Assembly (NCBI GenBank): GCA_021784785.1
Contig: JAJYHJ010000048.1
Coordinates: 1 to 35,800, forward strand
Source: Actinomycetes bacterium
GTDB lineage: Bacteria; Actinomycetota; Acidimicrobiia; Acidimicrobiales; Acidimicrobiaceae
Direction of reading: 5' to 3'
DNA length: 35,800 nucleotides
Shown piece by piece: positions 23,746 to 31,782 of the stretch; position 1 is the stretch's first letter; every line of letters begins with the position of its first letter. A program made the translations under genes and the position numbers. Below the pieces are notes generated by a model that was not told where the DNA came from, searched no databases, and worked only from the letters and a program-made list of their open reading frames with translations.

Positions 23746-24435
23746 ATGGGTGATGACCTTGTTGCACCTGTACGCGAGTCTCAATTAGTTGAGGCGGCGC
23801 TGGAGCCTGAGCCATCTGTATCTTTGAATTCAAAGATGCGTTCGTGGATTAGAAAGTCTGGTACCAGTAGTCCGTCCATGGACCTAATGAAAACTGGAGC
23901 GGTGTTATTGCTGACTCTATTTATAGGGACATCGGCTGCAACTTCGTTGAAGTTGACGTTATTCGCACCCAAGATACACTCTGACGCCACGACCACCACG
24001 AACGCTACTAACTCCGCTAACTCCACTAACTCCACTAGTTCGGGTACGATCCAACGAGCCGGTGTGGGAACTCGGGTGGAGGTTCAAAGGTCCTTAGCGC
24101 ATCTAAATGGGGTGAATCTTCATAGGTCCAAGACAGTCGTGGTCCAGGTGCCGAGCACCCTTCCTCTCACAGGGTCTAGCACCCCTAGCTACAGCACAGC
24201 TTCGACTTCACCACCTGTATCTACGGTACCTAGTTATAGTTCTGTACCTACGACTACTGCCCCAACTCCCAGTTCGGTTGCAACAACTGTGCCAGCTACT
24301 TCACCAACTACCTTAGTGAAGGAAGTTCCGCCAAAGTCTCCAAAGGAACCCAAGCCGATAAAGGTGATTCCGCCAAAATCTCCAAAGGAACCCAAGCCGA
24401 TAAAGGTGATTCCGCCAAAGTCTCCAAAGGAGTAG
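23746..24435 (+). CDS. Single-pass membrane protein with Ser/Thr/Pro-rich exported region and SPKEP repeats
   Basis: About 229 residues: a cytoplasmic head of about 45, one membrane helix (about 48-70, TGAVLLLTLFIGTSAATSL), then an exported low-complexity region rich in Asn/Thr/Ser and Thr/Pro. The C-terminus is a tandem repeat PPKSPKEPKPIKVI, 2.5 copies. ATG 23746 is preferred to the TTG at 23737. It directly follows the ECF sigma gene, which suggests an anti-sigma or sensor role, but no known anti-sigma motif is present. It could simply be a wall-anchored surface protein in the sigma operon. No homologue recognised. Confidence 0.7.
   Translation: MGDDLVAPVRESQLVEAALEPEPSVSLNSKMRSWIRKSGTSSPSMDLMKTGAVLLLTLFIGTSAATSLKLTLFAPKIHSDATTTTNATNSANSTNSTSSGTIQRAGVGTRVEVQRSLAHLNGVNLHRSKTVVVQVPSTLPLTGSSTPSYSTASTSPPVSTVPSYSSVPTTTAPTPSSVATTVPATSPTTLVKEVPPKSPKEPKPIKVIPPKSPKEPKPIKVIPPKSPKE
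24328..24432 (+). repeat. 42-bp tandem repeat, 2.5 copies
   Basis: Units begin at 24328, 24370 and 24412 (each CCGCCAAA...). The first two are nearly identical over 42 bases and the third is cut short by the stop codon. Being a multiple of three, the unit adds 14 residues (PPKSPKEPKPIKVI) without shifting frame, so copy number could vary between strains. Confidence 0.92.
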
Positions 24436-24718
24436 ATACAAAGCCTCTCGCTATCGAGCTGGAGCCTCTGGCTGGATCTCCTAGTAGGTGTCCGAGCTGC
24501 GTCACTGTGAGATCGTTTGGGAGTCGTATTCTCGTAGATCAGACGACCTTGAATGGTTTGGGTGGGTTTGTGTTGTTGAGAAAGTTTTTTGGAGTTCGAT
24601 GTAACGAATTCATCTCTTGATCCGATAGTTATATGTAGGTGCTGATATCTGAACCGTATCTAACCTATCAGGTATGAGTTTGCAAATACATCTCGATACC
24701 ACGACTCGACATCACTTA
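24436..24718 (+). other. Long 3' region between the repeat protein and its terminator
   Basis: About 280 bases with no recognisable coding sequence. It ends in a strong plus-strand terminator and is therefore probably transcribed, as a 3' UTR or an independent small RNA. A small GTCGT/ACGAC pairing lies near its start. No clear promoter was found within it. Confidence 0.35.
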
Positions 24719-24749
24719 GCGAGGGGCTTTTGCCCCTCGCTTCGTTTTT
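24719..24749 (+). terminator. Strong intrinsic terminator
   Basis: GCGAGGGGC (24719-24727), loop TTTT and GCCCCTCGC (24732-24740) give a perfect 9-bp G/C-rich stem, followed by TTCGTTTTT. The T-tract is on the plus strand only, so it ends the sigma-factor operon and insulates the convergent purE. Confidence 0.9.
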
Positions 24750-24800
24750 CGGCTTCGATGTTACTTGTCATGCGAAAAGACCTTCGGGACTCTCATATAT

Positions 24801-25286
24801 CTATGTGTTTGGGAGAGTTTTGGCCCGTGACATCTCCGCCAACTCGATCTGGTACCGTCTCAACGCTCCTGCTAGGTGCCCATCAGATAGAGAAAGGATC
24901 CGGATCGCTAACAAGGCGGCGTTCGCTGCGTTGTTGACCCCTACGGTGGCGACAGGTACGCCCGACGGCATTTGGACTATAGACAAGAGAGAGTCTATGC
25001 CCTCTAAGGAGCTGCCCTTTATCGGGACTCCGATCACGGGGAGTGTTGTCGCTGAGGCTATCATTCCTGGAAGGTGAGCTGCTCCGCCGGCACCGGCGAT
25101 GATCACTTCAAACCCGTTCTCGTGTGCTTTGGCTGCGAACGTTATCATGTCATGGGGTGTTCTATGGGCAGAGAGTACTTGAGCAAGAAATGGGACGGCA
25201 AAGCGTTTCAAAGTATCAATAGCAAAACGCATGATCTCGAAGTCAGAGTCGGATCCCATGACGACTGCGACCTTGGGACGTGTCAT
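24801..25286 (-). CDS. purE: N5-carboxyaminoimidazole ribonucleotide mutase
   Basis: Class I PurE, 161 residues, shifts the carboxyl group of N5-CAIR to make CAIR in purine synthesis. GSDSD (11-15), SAHRTP (39-44) and [11 protein letters not shown] (65-75) form the active site, and [17 protein letters not shown] is the family loop. Its ATG overlaps the purK stop as ATGA (25283-25286), so the two are translationally coupled. The presence of PurK shows that the bacterial two-enzyme route is used. Confidence 0.96.
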   Translation of the reverse strand: MTRPKVAVVMGSDSDFEIMRFAIDTLKRFAVPFLAQVLSAHRTPHDMITFAAKAHENGFEVIIAGAGGAAHLPGMIASATTLPVIGVPIKGSSLEGIDSLLSIVQMPSGVPVATVGVNNAANAALLAIRILSLSDGHLAGALRRYQIELAEMSRAKTLPNT

Positions 25287-26446
25287 CGTTCTACCTCAAC
25301 GAATGCATTTCGAGCGGCTTCCCAAGCGGCTTTTCGCGCCTGCTCGGGTCTAGAGTCCAGCGCGGTCACGTGTCCAACCTTGCGCTTGGGTTTTATCGTC
25401 TTACCGTAAAGGTGCGCCTTTACGGTTGGATCAGCGAGTAGAGAATTTCGATCTATCTGCCACTTTTTATCTTCGCTTGGGCCTATAAGATTTACCATTA
25501 CTGCATGGGAGAGTAACGATGTGGAGCCGATGGGTAAAGCTAAAATAGCTCTTAGGTGGTTCTCGAACTGTGACGTTATGCAGGCCTCAATACTTAGGTG
25601 AGCGCTGTTGTGTACTCTTGGTGCGAGTTCGTTTACAAGTAGCTCGTCTTTTGTAGTAAGGAAGAACTCTACAGCCTGGACGCCTACAGACTTTGTGTGC
25701 TGTGCGATCTTTATAGCTGTGTCCTTGGCGCTATTGAGTATCTCTTCGCTGACATCTAGGTCGGTCGATACCTCAACGCAGATCCCATCTTTTTGAGTAG
25801 TTTGTAGGGCGGGATAGGTGGAGACCTCGCCCGCTAATGACGTTACAGTTACGATTGCGAACTCAGAGCGTATCTCTAGGTGAGGCTCCATTACATAAGA
25901 AGTTGTAAACGGACCGTCACCCAGTACCTGTTTTAGCTGATCTAAGGAGTCAACAAATATTACTCCTCTCCCGTCGTATCCATAGCGAGATGCTTTTAGC
26001 ACAAATGGCGGTGGAATCGCTCTAGAGAATCCCTCAACTTCACTAAAGGAGTGGCAGATGAGATGCAAAGGTACGGGTATGCCTATTTGAGAGAGCTCTT
26101 TTCGTTGTGTCTCTTTGTTAGTGGCTACCCGAAACGCCGTCGATCCAGGTAAGAGGTTGCAGCCTCTATTTTCTAATTCCTCTACCGTCTGATGGTCGAC
26201 TAGTTCGTGTTCGAAGGTGACGACGTCACATTTTCGTGAGAACTGGTACAAAGTAGCGGGGGAGTAGTCGGCGACGACCTCGTAGTTCGCTGCCAAGGAC
26301 TTCAGAGACTCGTCTTTTTCGAGTGCGAGAACATGTACATCTACGTCCAAGGAGATAGAGGCTTGAATGAGCATTCTCGCAAGTTGTCCACCCCCGATGA
26401 TACCGACTATGGGTCTGCGTCCGCTTGACTTCCAACTCTTTGACAT
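25283..26446 (-). CDS. purK: N5-carboxyaminoimidazole ribonucleotide synthase
   Basis: ATP-grasp enzyme of 387 residues that carboxylates AIR with bicarbonate and ATP to N5-CAIR, the substrate of PurE. The N-terminus has [13 protein letters not shown], the ATP-grasp core has [15 protein letters not shown] and the metal site has [17 protein letters not shown]. It is first in the purK-purE pair. GGAGG lies just upstream of the ATG. A series of three small hairpins lies about 80-150 bases upstream. Confidence 0.95.
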   Translation of the reverse strand: MSKSWKSSGRRPIVGIIGGGQLARMLIQASISLDVDVHVLALEKDESLKSLAANYEVVADYSPATLYQFSRKCDVVTFEHELVDHQTVEELENRGCNLLPGSTAFRVATNKETQRKELSQIGIPVPLHLICHSFSEVEGFSRAIPPPFVLKASRYGYDGRGVIFVDSLDQLKQVLGDGPFTTSYVMEPHLEIRSEFAIVTVTSLAGEVSTYPALQTTQKDGICVEVSTDLDVSEEILNSAKDTAIKIAQHTKSVGVQAVEFFLTTKDELLVNELAPRVHNSAHLSIEACITSQFENHLRAILALPIGSTSLLSHAVMVNLIGPSEDKKWQIDRNSLLADPTVKAHLYGKTIKPKRKVGHVTALDSRPEQARKAAWEAARNAFVEVER

Positions 26447-26528
26447 CTTCCTCCAGCCTACGTTACTGAGAGATTCTAGAGGCTGTACTTGTCCGTAGTG
26501 GATATCGGTTTCGACATAACTGTTCTAG

Positions 26529-26591
26529 TTGGACCTTGTCCAATAGTAGATGAACTGGACATTTCAGTTCATTGATCGCGCAAGGATGCGC
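26529..26591. repeat. Three adjacent short hairpins upstream of purK
   Basis: TTGGAC-CTT-GTCCAA (26529-26543), ATGAACTG-N7-CAGTTCAT (26550-26572) and GCGCA-AGGA-TGCGC (26578-26591) follow one another within 63 bases. They could be structure in the purK leader or protein-binding palindromes. No known riboswitch class was recognised. Confidence 0.45.
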
Positions 26592-26648
26592 TCGCCTTGA
26601 CGTTCACGTATATGTAAAGATTAAATCTTTTAGGTTCTTTCATTCAAA

Positions 26649-26782
26649 ATGAACGACGATGTTTTGAGAGAAGAACTAAGAGTTAACGTATGAACGACGA
26701 TGAAGTGCAGGCCCGTCGTCTCTATAGGGTGTATGGACTCATCGGGAACACTTCATCATCTTTGCTATTACTCTCGTAGGTT
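26649..26782 (+). other. Two tiny coupled open frames starting with the same 13-mer
   Basis: ATGAACGACGATG occurs at 26649-26661 and 26690-26702. The first opens a 14-codon frame whose TGA (26691-26693) overlaps the second ATG as ATGA. The second frame runs 29 codons (MNDDEVQARRLYRVYGLIG, then a Ser/Leu tail) to a TAG at about 26777-26779. The ribosome sites are weak. They may be a leader peptide pair or a local duplication at the head of a decayed gene. Confidence 0.25.
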
Positions 26783-26921
26783 ATGAATTTTATTGAAAAG
26801 CTAATTTGGCGTCTTGGTTTTGTGCTAATGTGACGGTCTGCGTGACAGTGAAGTTAGTTGAAGCTGCAACTGACCCGTTTGCCACGGTTGTCGACTCAAG
26901 TTTTTACTTGGAGGAGGAACA

Positions 26922-27347
26922 GTGGGCTTTGAGGAGAGTTATTCAGATCCAGGAAACTCGTATGGCCATGGAAGTTCTTACGGTTCGGTCTCAGTTTTAG
27001 AGGCTTATAAGCGCCTTTGGTCTAACTTTGCTAACTTTAGAACGCGTTCAAGCCGTGCTGAGTATTGGAAAGTGGTAGTAGCAAACCTAGTAGTGTTTTT
27101 TGTACTTTTCATTTTCGAGGCTATTGCGAGAAGCAACAGCTTCATGGTTTTGTACATCATCTACGGCGTTATTGCGCTCGTCCCTTCTCTTGCTTTGACG
27201 GTAAGGAGACTGCATGATTCGGACCACTCCGGCGGCTGGATATTTATATCTCTCGTCCCATTTGTAGGCTCCATCGTACTGCTAGTGTTCATGCTCATTA
27301 AGTCGACACCTGGACCGAATCGTTACGGTCAGCCATCGGTTAGCTGA
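26922..27347 (+). CDS. DUF805 family membrane protein
   Basis: Membrane protein of 141 residues. The family marks are FRTRSSRAEYWK at the start of the first helix, ALTVRRLHDSDHSGGWIF in the middle and KSTPGPNRYG at the end. There are about four hydrophobic segments. A Gly/Ser/Tyr-rich head of about 25 residues precedes the domain. The GTG at 26922 has a strong GGAGGAGG about five bases upstream. The function of the family is unknown; it is often a stand-alone gene, as here. Confidence 0.88.
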   Translation: MGFEESYSDPGNSYGHGSSYGSVSVLEAYKRLWSNFANFRTRSSRAEYWKVVVANLVVFFVLFIFEAIARSNSFMVLYIIYGVIALVPSLALTVRRLHDSDHSGGWIFISLVPFVGSIVLLVFMLIKSTPGPNRYGQPSVS

Positions 27348-27498
27348 GCTCCTTGTCTTCGAGGATCGATCTAGATAATCGTGCGAAAACGATTGGCAGT
27401 AATCTCCATCTGAAGACTTTTTGATTCATGAGTGGACTTGGGTATTTTTGAGAAACCATAAGTTATGTGCGACCTATCGGAACCGGTAGCAACTGAAT

Positions 27499-28971
27499 CT
27501 ATTGGAACTTTACCTGGCTTAAAGCAGGTATCTGTGAGCGTGACAAGGCTTTCGCTTGTTGCCAGCGTTGCCTAATGTCGTCGTGACGTTTGGAGCCTTT
27601 ACAGATTTTTGGATCATAGGCTACCTTGTATCGATAGGAGCATTCATCGTCGTAAGCACTATGCGCATCGATACCTTCAAGAGCCAGATGTGCTAACATT
27701 CCAGCTCCGAGCGAGGTCGCTTCGATCTCAGTTGAGAGTTGAACCTTAACTCCAGCGTAGTCAGCAATGTGTTGAAGCAGAACTGTACTCCCGGCCATCT
27801 TGCCGTCAACCCGCAAGATCTCTATCGTTTTGGAGGTATCGTCCTCGATCGCCTCGACAATGTCAGCTACACTGTGGGCAATTCCGCGAAGTAGTGCATC
27901 TGAGAGTTCGTTGCGTCCGCTATCGCGACTTACTCCGAGAAAGACTCCGCGAGCTCCAAAGTCCCAGTCTGGCGTTGCAAGGCCACTTAGTGCGGGCACG
28001 AATATACATCCATCCGATGTGTCAGCCTGAGCAGCATACCGATCTACTTCAGCCGGAGGCGCACCGTCTAAAAAGGTGTTGCAGAACCACTGAAGAGACG
28101 ATCCACCTGAAAGTAGAGCACCTTCTACACCCCACAATATAGCCTTTTTGGAACCCAGAGATGGAACTCTATAACTTCCATTTCTCCCTCTGCGCTCAAA
28201 GTTTGGAGGTTCAGTGCCCAAGTTCACGTCTATCATTACCCCAGTTCCAAGGGTTACCTTCGCGCAAGTTGAGCTATGGCAGTGTTGTCCAAAGAGCGAG
28301 GCCTGTTGATCGCCCACAAGACTGAGTAGAGGCAACTCTGCACTCAATCGTTTTGCAACCCCTAACTCTCCATAGGATGCAGTGATAGCTGGCAGGTAGT
28401 GGCGTTCGATCTGTAGTGCCTCAAGACGCAGGGGGTCGTACCCGGTGATGTCTTTGGTTGTAAGACCAGACATAGCTACGTTCGTAATGTCGGTTATGTG
28501 ACCCACTCCTAGGTAGAAGGCTAACCAACTATCTAAAGTCCCAAGCGCTACGTCAGCTGGATCTTCTTTGAGTAACTGATGATTAAGTAGATAAGCGTAC
28601 TTCGTGCCGCTTTCGTTGGGGGCAATTGCTACTCCCTTGGTCCCAAGCGAAAGGCAGGTGGCTGTGGTACGGAGATCTTGCCATGATATTGCCGGTGCGA
28701 GAGCTTTGATGTGTGACCTGCTCCAAAGTACCGATGTTGCCCGTTGGGTAGTGATCGCTAAACCTTCAAGTTGTGTTGGGTGGCTTGCGATTGCCTCTTC
28801 GAGTACGAACATTGCAGATTTGGCTAAGGCGTTCGCGTCGTATTCAATCTGTGATAAACCTTCATGATTGATGGTCAGAGGAACTGAAGCAACAGCTTTG
28901 ACTTTTGCGTCGTTGGTGACGATCGACGATCTAATCGACGATGACCCAACATCAAGAACGACTACTGACAT
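27499..28971 (-). CDS. glpK: Glycerol kinase-like FGGY carbohydrate kinase
   Basis: FGGY-family kinase of 490 residues. The N-terminal phosphate-1 motif is LDVGSSSIRSSIV. SWQDLRTT, GDQQASLFGQ (220-229) and LGTGVMIDVNLGTEP fit glycerol kinase, which phosphorylates glycerol to glycerol 3-phosphate. The C-terminal RVDGKMAGSTVLLQHIADY differs from the usual DGGM(V/S)AN, so the protein is divergent and another polyol cannot be excluded. The gene lies 8 bases after glpD on the same strand, which makes glycerol use by far the best reading. No glpF facilitator is adjacent. Confidence 0.85.
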   Translation of the reverse strand: MSVVVLDVGSSSIRSSIVTNDAKVKAVASVPLTINHEGLSQIEYDANALAKSAMFVLEEAIASHPTQLEGLAITTQRATSVLWSRSHIKALAPAISWQDLRTTATCLSLGTKGVAIAPNESGTKYAYLLNHQLLKEDPADVALGTLDSWLAFYLGVGHITDITNVAMSGLTTKDITGYDPLRLEALQIERHYLPAITASYGELGVAKRLSAELPLLSLVGDQQASLFGQHCHSSTCAKVTLGTGVMIDVNLGTEPPNFERRGRNGSYRVPSLGSKKAILWGVEGALLSGGSSLQWFCNTFLDGAPPAEVDRYAAQADTSDGCIFVPALSGLATPDWDFGARGVFLGVSRDSGRNELSDALLRGIAHSVADIVEAIEDDTSKTIEILRVDGKMAGSTVLLQHIADYAGVKVQLSTEIEATSLGAGMLAHLALEGIDAHSAYDDECSYRYKVAYDPKICKGSKRHDDIRQRWQQAKALSRSQIPALSQVKFQ

Positions 28972-28979
28972 CTAGCCCC

Positions 28980-30677
28980 CTATCTTTCCGTGTTTTTCTG
29001 GGTCGATGGTGAGTCTTGCTGCGGAACAAGCGTCGAGGGTGCCGTTCTAAGTGCGACAAGTTGGCTTTGGAAGTCGGAACTACTCAAGCCAAGTGTGTTA
29101 CGTATACTTTCGACATTCGTCAAGGCGATCTCAACCGCTTCCGACATGTCCAAAGTTGCGATCCGTGAACGCCTTAGTAATACGTCAGATAGTGTGCGGG
29201 CGCCTTCTATTTTAATCATGTACTCGACCTCTCCCTCGTAGATCTCTCCGTTGTTAGAAAGGTCGGAAGTCGCCTCAGGACCTCTTTTAGAGATGAGATC
29301 ACTCACTGACAACGCCTCTGCTCCGTATCTGCCGATTAGGTGTTGTGTGATCTGTAACTGTTGCTCTAAAGAGGTAGAGACCTTTGAGATTCGAATGTCG
29401 ACTTGTCGCCGAAGGTCATTTAGTTGATGCCGAAACACGGAGCCTAGTAGGGGTATCTTTTTAGTCGCCGACTTCTTGGAGATGGAAAGAACGTCACATA
29501 CGATGTCAGTTACTTGTTCGGCCATCTCTCTATAGGTTGTGAGCTTTCCACCAGCCACGAAGATGATGTTTCTTTGGCGTGAGATTGAGTGTTTTCGTGA
29601 GACTTCTTCGAGATTGTTTTTGTTCTTATCCTTGACCAAAGGACGAAGTCCGGACCACCCACCGGTAACGTCAGCTCTTTCTATATCTGTGGAGAATACT
29701 TCATTTATGCCGCTTAGGAGGTATTGGACGTCGGTCTCATCTATATCTGGAGTAGTTACATCTCCAAAATACGGGGTATCGGTTGTTCCAAAGTAGGTAT
29801 ATTGGCCCCACGGCACGACGAAGACTCTGCGTCCGTCTGAAGGTACATCTATAGCAGCAGCGCTTTTCAGGGGTAGCGTGTTTTTATTTACAGCTAAGTG
29901 TACGCCTTTAGCAGGAAGGATCTCAAAGCCAGGCGGTTCCTTAAACAGTTGTCCAAGTCTTTGATTGGAAACGCCAGCCGCTACAACAACTGCCTTAGCG
30001 TTGATGGTGTAGTTTTGGCTGGGTCCAAGTGTTGATTCAAGGTGAAGTGTTGAACCGCTTTGTGATGAATCGATCCCTACTACTTCAAGGTACGTTAAAA
30101 CTTTGGCGCCATAAGCTTTCATCGCTGTTCGAACAACGGTATTTACCAGACGTGCGTCGTCCGTCAAGGAGTCCGGGTAAAGCAGTCCCCCGTGAAGGCT
30201 TTCAGTGCGAATCTTCGGAAGGTTCTCAATCACCTGAACGTTCGAAAGAACCTTGTGTCGCGGAGCCGATCGTATTGATCCTGCCATGTCATACCCCCAG
30301 AGAGTCATGGAGTAGAGGTGGCGTTTTGCGAATGCAAACGCTGAAGACGTTGAGTTGATTGGAATGGTGAAACCGAGAGGTGTGACCAAGTGAGGTGCAA
30401 TCTTTTGCAAGATGGAGCGCTCTCTCAGAGCTTCAGCCACGAGCGAGACCTCGCCACTTTCAAGGTATCGGAGTCCGCCGTGTATTAGACGAGACGATGA
30501 GGAAGATGTTCCTGAAGCAATGTCGGATCTGTCGACAAGAACGACGGAAAGCCCTCGGGAAGCCGCGTCAAGGGCGACACCTGCACCTGTCGAGCCAGCG
30601 CCCACGATTGCGACATCGAACAGCACCTTACCGTCTACGTCGTCGTCCCACTCGTTGTATATTGAATGATTAACCAC
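28980..30677 (-). CDS. glpD: Glycerol-3-phosphate dehydrogenase, FAD-dependent
   Basis: Membrane-associated flavoenzyme of 565 residues that oxidises glycerol 3-phosphate to dihydroxyacetone phosphate and passes electrons to quinone. The FAD motif is VGAGSTGAGVALDAASRG (from about residue 26), followed by SSSSRLIHGGLRYLE, the GlpD signature. FFGTTDTPY-like sequence (YFGTTDTPYFGD) and FVAGGKLTTYREMAE are also typical. A C-terminal helical domain is present. It is first in the glpD-glpK operon. The GTG start has no clear ribosome site; a TAGTTT six bases upstream would allow a leaderless start. The gene is divergent from perR with a 103-base shared control region. Confidence 0.94.
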   Translation of the reverse strand: MVNHSIYNEWDDDVDGKVLFDVAIVGAGSTGAGVALDAASRGLSVVLVDRSDIASGTSSSSSRLIHGGLRYLESGEVSLVAEALRERSILQKIAPHLVTPLGFTIPINSTSSAFAFAKRHLYSMTLWGYDMAGSIRSAPRHKVLSNVQVIENLPKIRTESLHGGLLYPDSLTDDARLVNTVVRTAMKAYGAKVLTYLEVVGIDSSQSGSTLHLESTLGPSQNYTINAKAVVVAAGVSNQRLGQLFKEPPGFEILPAKGVHLAVNKNTLPLKSAAAIDVPSDGRRVFVVPWGQYTYFGTTDTPYFGDVTTPDIDETDVQYLLSGINEVFSTDIERADVTGGWSGLRPLVKDKNKNNLEEVSRKHSISRQRNIIFVAGGKLTTYREMAEQVTDIVCDVLSISKKSATKKIPLLGSVFRHQLNDLRRQVDIRISKVSTSLEQQLQITQHLIGRYGAEALSVSDLISKRGPEATSDLSNNGEIYEGEVEYMIKIEGARTLSDVLLRRSRIATLDMSEAVEIALTNVESIRNTLGLSSSDFQSQLVALRTAPSTLVPQQDSPSTQKNTER

Positions 30678-30751
30678 AGATAAAAACTACTTCTAATTTT
30701 AGAGATTCTAACGTCGATACATTTTGCACTAGTTGTAAATGATTGTCAAAT

Positions 30752-30773
30752 AGTAATAGATTACTGTTATAAT
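30752..30773 (+). promoter_or_regulatory. perR promoter with putative PerR/Fur box
   Basis: AGTAAT-AG-ATTACT (30752-30765) is a perfect inverted repeat in an A/T-rich stretch and overlaps the promoter. The -10 TATAAT (30768-30773) is consensus and lies seven bases before the GTG, so the mRNA is probably leaderless. PerR could repress itself here and might also affect divergent glpD. Confidence 0.6.
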
Positions 30774-30780
30774 AGTTCTT

Positions 30781-31248
30781 GTGAGAAGTCCTGACGAGTT
30801 ATCCGATCTCTTTAGAGCCTCTGGGCGCAAGGTGACGCCTCAAAGGCGGAGAATCTTTGAACTTCTAGAAGGTAACTCCTCACATCCAACTGCAGAGAGT
30901 ATCTATCTTGAGCTCGTGAAAGATATGCCCACTGTCTCATTGAAGACCGTGTATATGACTTTGAAGGAGCTTGAGGAGATGGGTGAAGTTCAGTGCCTTG
31001 ACCTTGGGATGGGTTCATCTCGTTTCGACCCGAACGTTGACGGTGAACATCATCACCTCGTCTGTGTCTCTTGCGGTAAAGTTAGAGACTTTCAGCTGTC
31101 CCAGAATTGGGACTTGAAACTTCAGGTACCAGATGAGATGTTCAGCGTGTCTAAGGCTGAGATTGTTTTTAGAGGTACTTGTGCTACCTGTCGTGTTATT
31201 GGCAGCCGCTCTGTAGTTGAAAACAGCGATAAGGTGCATATTAGTTAG
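30781..31248 (+). CDS. perR: PerR-like peroxide-sensing regulator, Fur family
   Basis: Fur-family repressor of 155 residues. The winged helix is at about 15-80 (KVTPQRRRIFELL, HPTAESIY, SLKTVYMTLKEL). The structural zinc site is CVSC (95-98) and CATC (134-137). The regulatory site looks like PerR rather than Fur: His35, Asp83 (RFDPN), His90 and His92 (EHHHLVC) and Asp103 (GKVRDF) match B. subtilis PerR His37, Asp85, His91, His93 and Asp104, the ligands of the iron that makes peroxide oxidise the protein. It stands 23 bases before rubrerythrin, a peroxidase. The GTG start appears leaderless. Confidence 0.85.
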   Translation: MRSPDELSDLFRASGRKVTPQRRRIFELLEGNSSHPTAESIYLELVKDMPTVSLKTVYMTLKELEEMGEVQCLDLGMGSSRFDPNVDGEHHHLVCVSCGKVRDFQLSQNWDLKLQVPDEMFSVSKAEIVFRGTCATCRVIGSRSVVENSDKVHIS

Positions 31249-31271
31249 TTGTCTAAGCTGAAGGAGAATAA

Positions 31272-31691
31272 ATGGCAGAACTAAAGAACTCAAAGACCCT
31301 TGAAAACCTAAAAGAAGCGTTTGCTGGCGAGAGCCAAGCCAACCGCCGCTACCTCTACTTTGCTCAAAAGGCTGACGTTGAAGGATACCCAGACGTTGCT
31401 GCATTATTTCGATCGATAGCTGAAGGTGAGACCGGCCACGCGTTTGGACACTTTGACTTTCTAGCTGAAGTTGGAGATCCAGTAACTGGGGCCCCTGTTG
31501 GATCAACAGAGGATAACCTGAAGTCCGCTATTGAGGGTGAAACCTACGAGTACACAGAGATGTATCCAGGGTTTGCGAAGACCGCTCGGGAAGAAGGCTT
31601 CGATGAGGTAGCCGATTGGCTTGAGACACTTGCCAGGGCAGAGAAGAGCCACGCTGGACGGTTTACCCAAGGTCTGGAGACGCTGAGCTAA
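31272..31691 (+). CDS. rbr: Rubrerythrin, short form without rubredoxin domain
   Basis: Di-iron peroxidase of 139 residues that reduces hydrogen peroxide to water. The four-helix bundle has Glu20 ([12 protein letters not shown]), Glu53-x-x-His56 (EGETGHA), Glu90 and Glu93 in [12 protein letters not shown], and Glu124-x-x-His127 (AEKSHA). The C-terminal rubredoxin-type FeS4 domain of classic rubrerythrins is absent, so electrons must come from another protein, plausibly the FeS oxidoreductase downstream. The ATG has a strong AAGGAG. It follows perR by 23 bases and is followed by a hairpin before the next gene. Confidence 0.95.
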   Translation: MAELKNSKTLENLKEAFAGESQANRRYLYFAQKADVEGYPDVAALFRSIAEGETGHAFGHFDFLAEVGDPVTGAPVGSTEDNLKSAIEGETYEYTEMYPGFAKTAREEGFDEVADWLETLARAEKSHAGRFTQGLETLS

Positions 31692-31722
31692 CATAGCCTA
31701 ACCAAGTAGGTAGTTCGCGCGG

Positions 31723-31754
31723 GCGATGTGTGGAGCTTGGCTTTCACACATCGC
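31723..31754 (+). terminator. Hairpin between rbr and the FeS oxidoreductase gene
   Basis: GCGATGTGTG (31723-31732) and CACACATCGC (31745-31754) form a perfect 10-bp stem around a 12-base loop. No long T-tract follows, so it may be a leaky terminator or an mRNA-stability element that favours rubrerythrin. It lies 28 bases before the next ATG. Confidence 0.6.
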
Positions 31755-31782
31755 TTCTACATTGAAGAGACTGGAGGATGCT

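Larger units (their letters stand above)
26447..26921. other. purK-DUF805 intergenic region
   Basis: About 475 bases between divergent genes. It holds three adjacent hairpins (26529-26591) and a pair of tiny overlapping open frames (26649-26782), listed separately. No larger gene was recognised. Confidence 0.4.

Noticed and set aside
31015-31506. 163-codon minus-strand frame across perR and rbr
   Set aside because: Gln/Leu-rich antisense of two strong genes; no motif or start signal.
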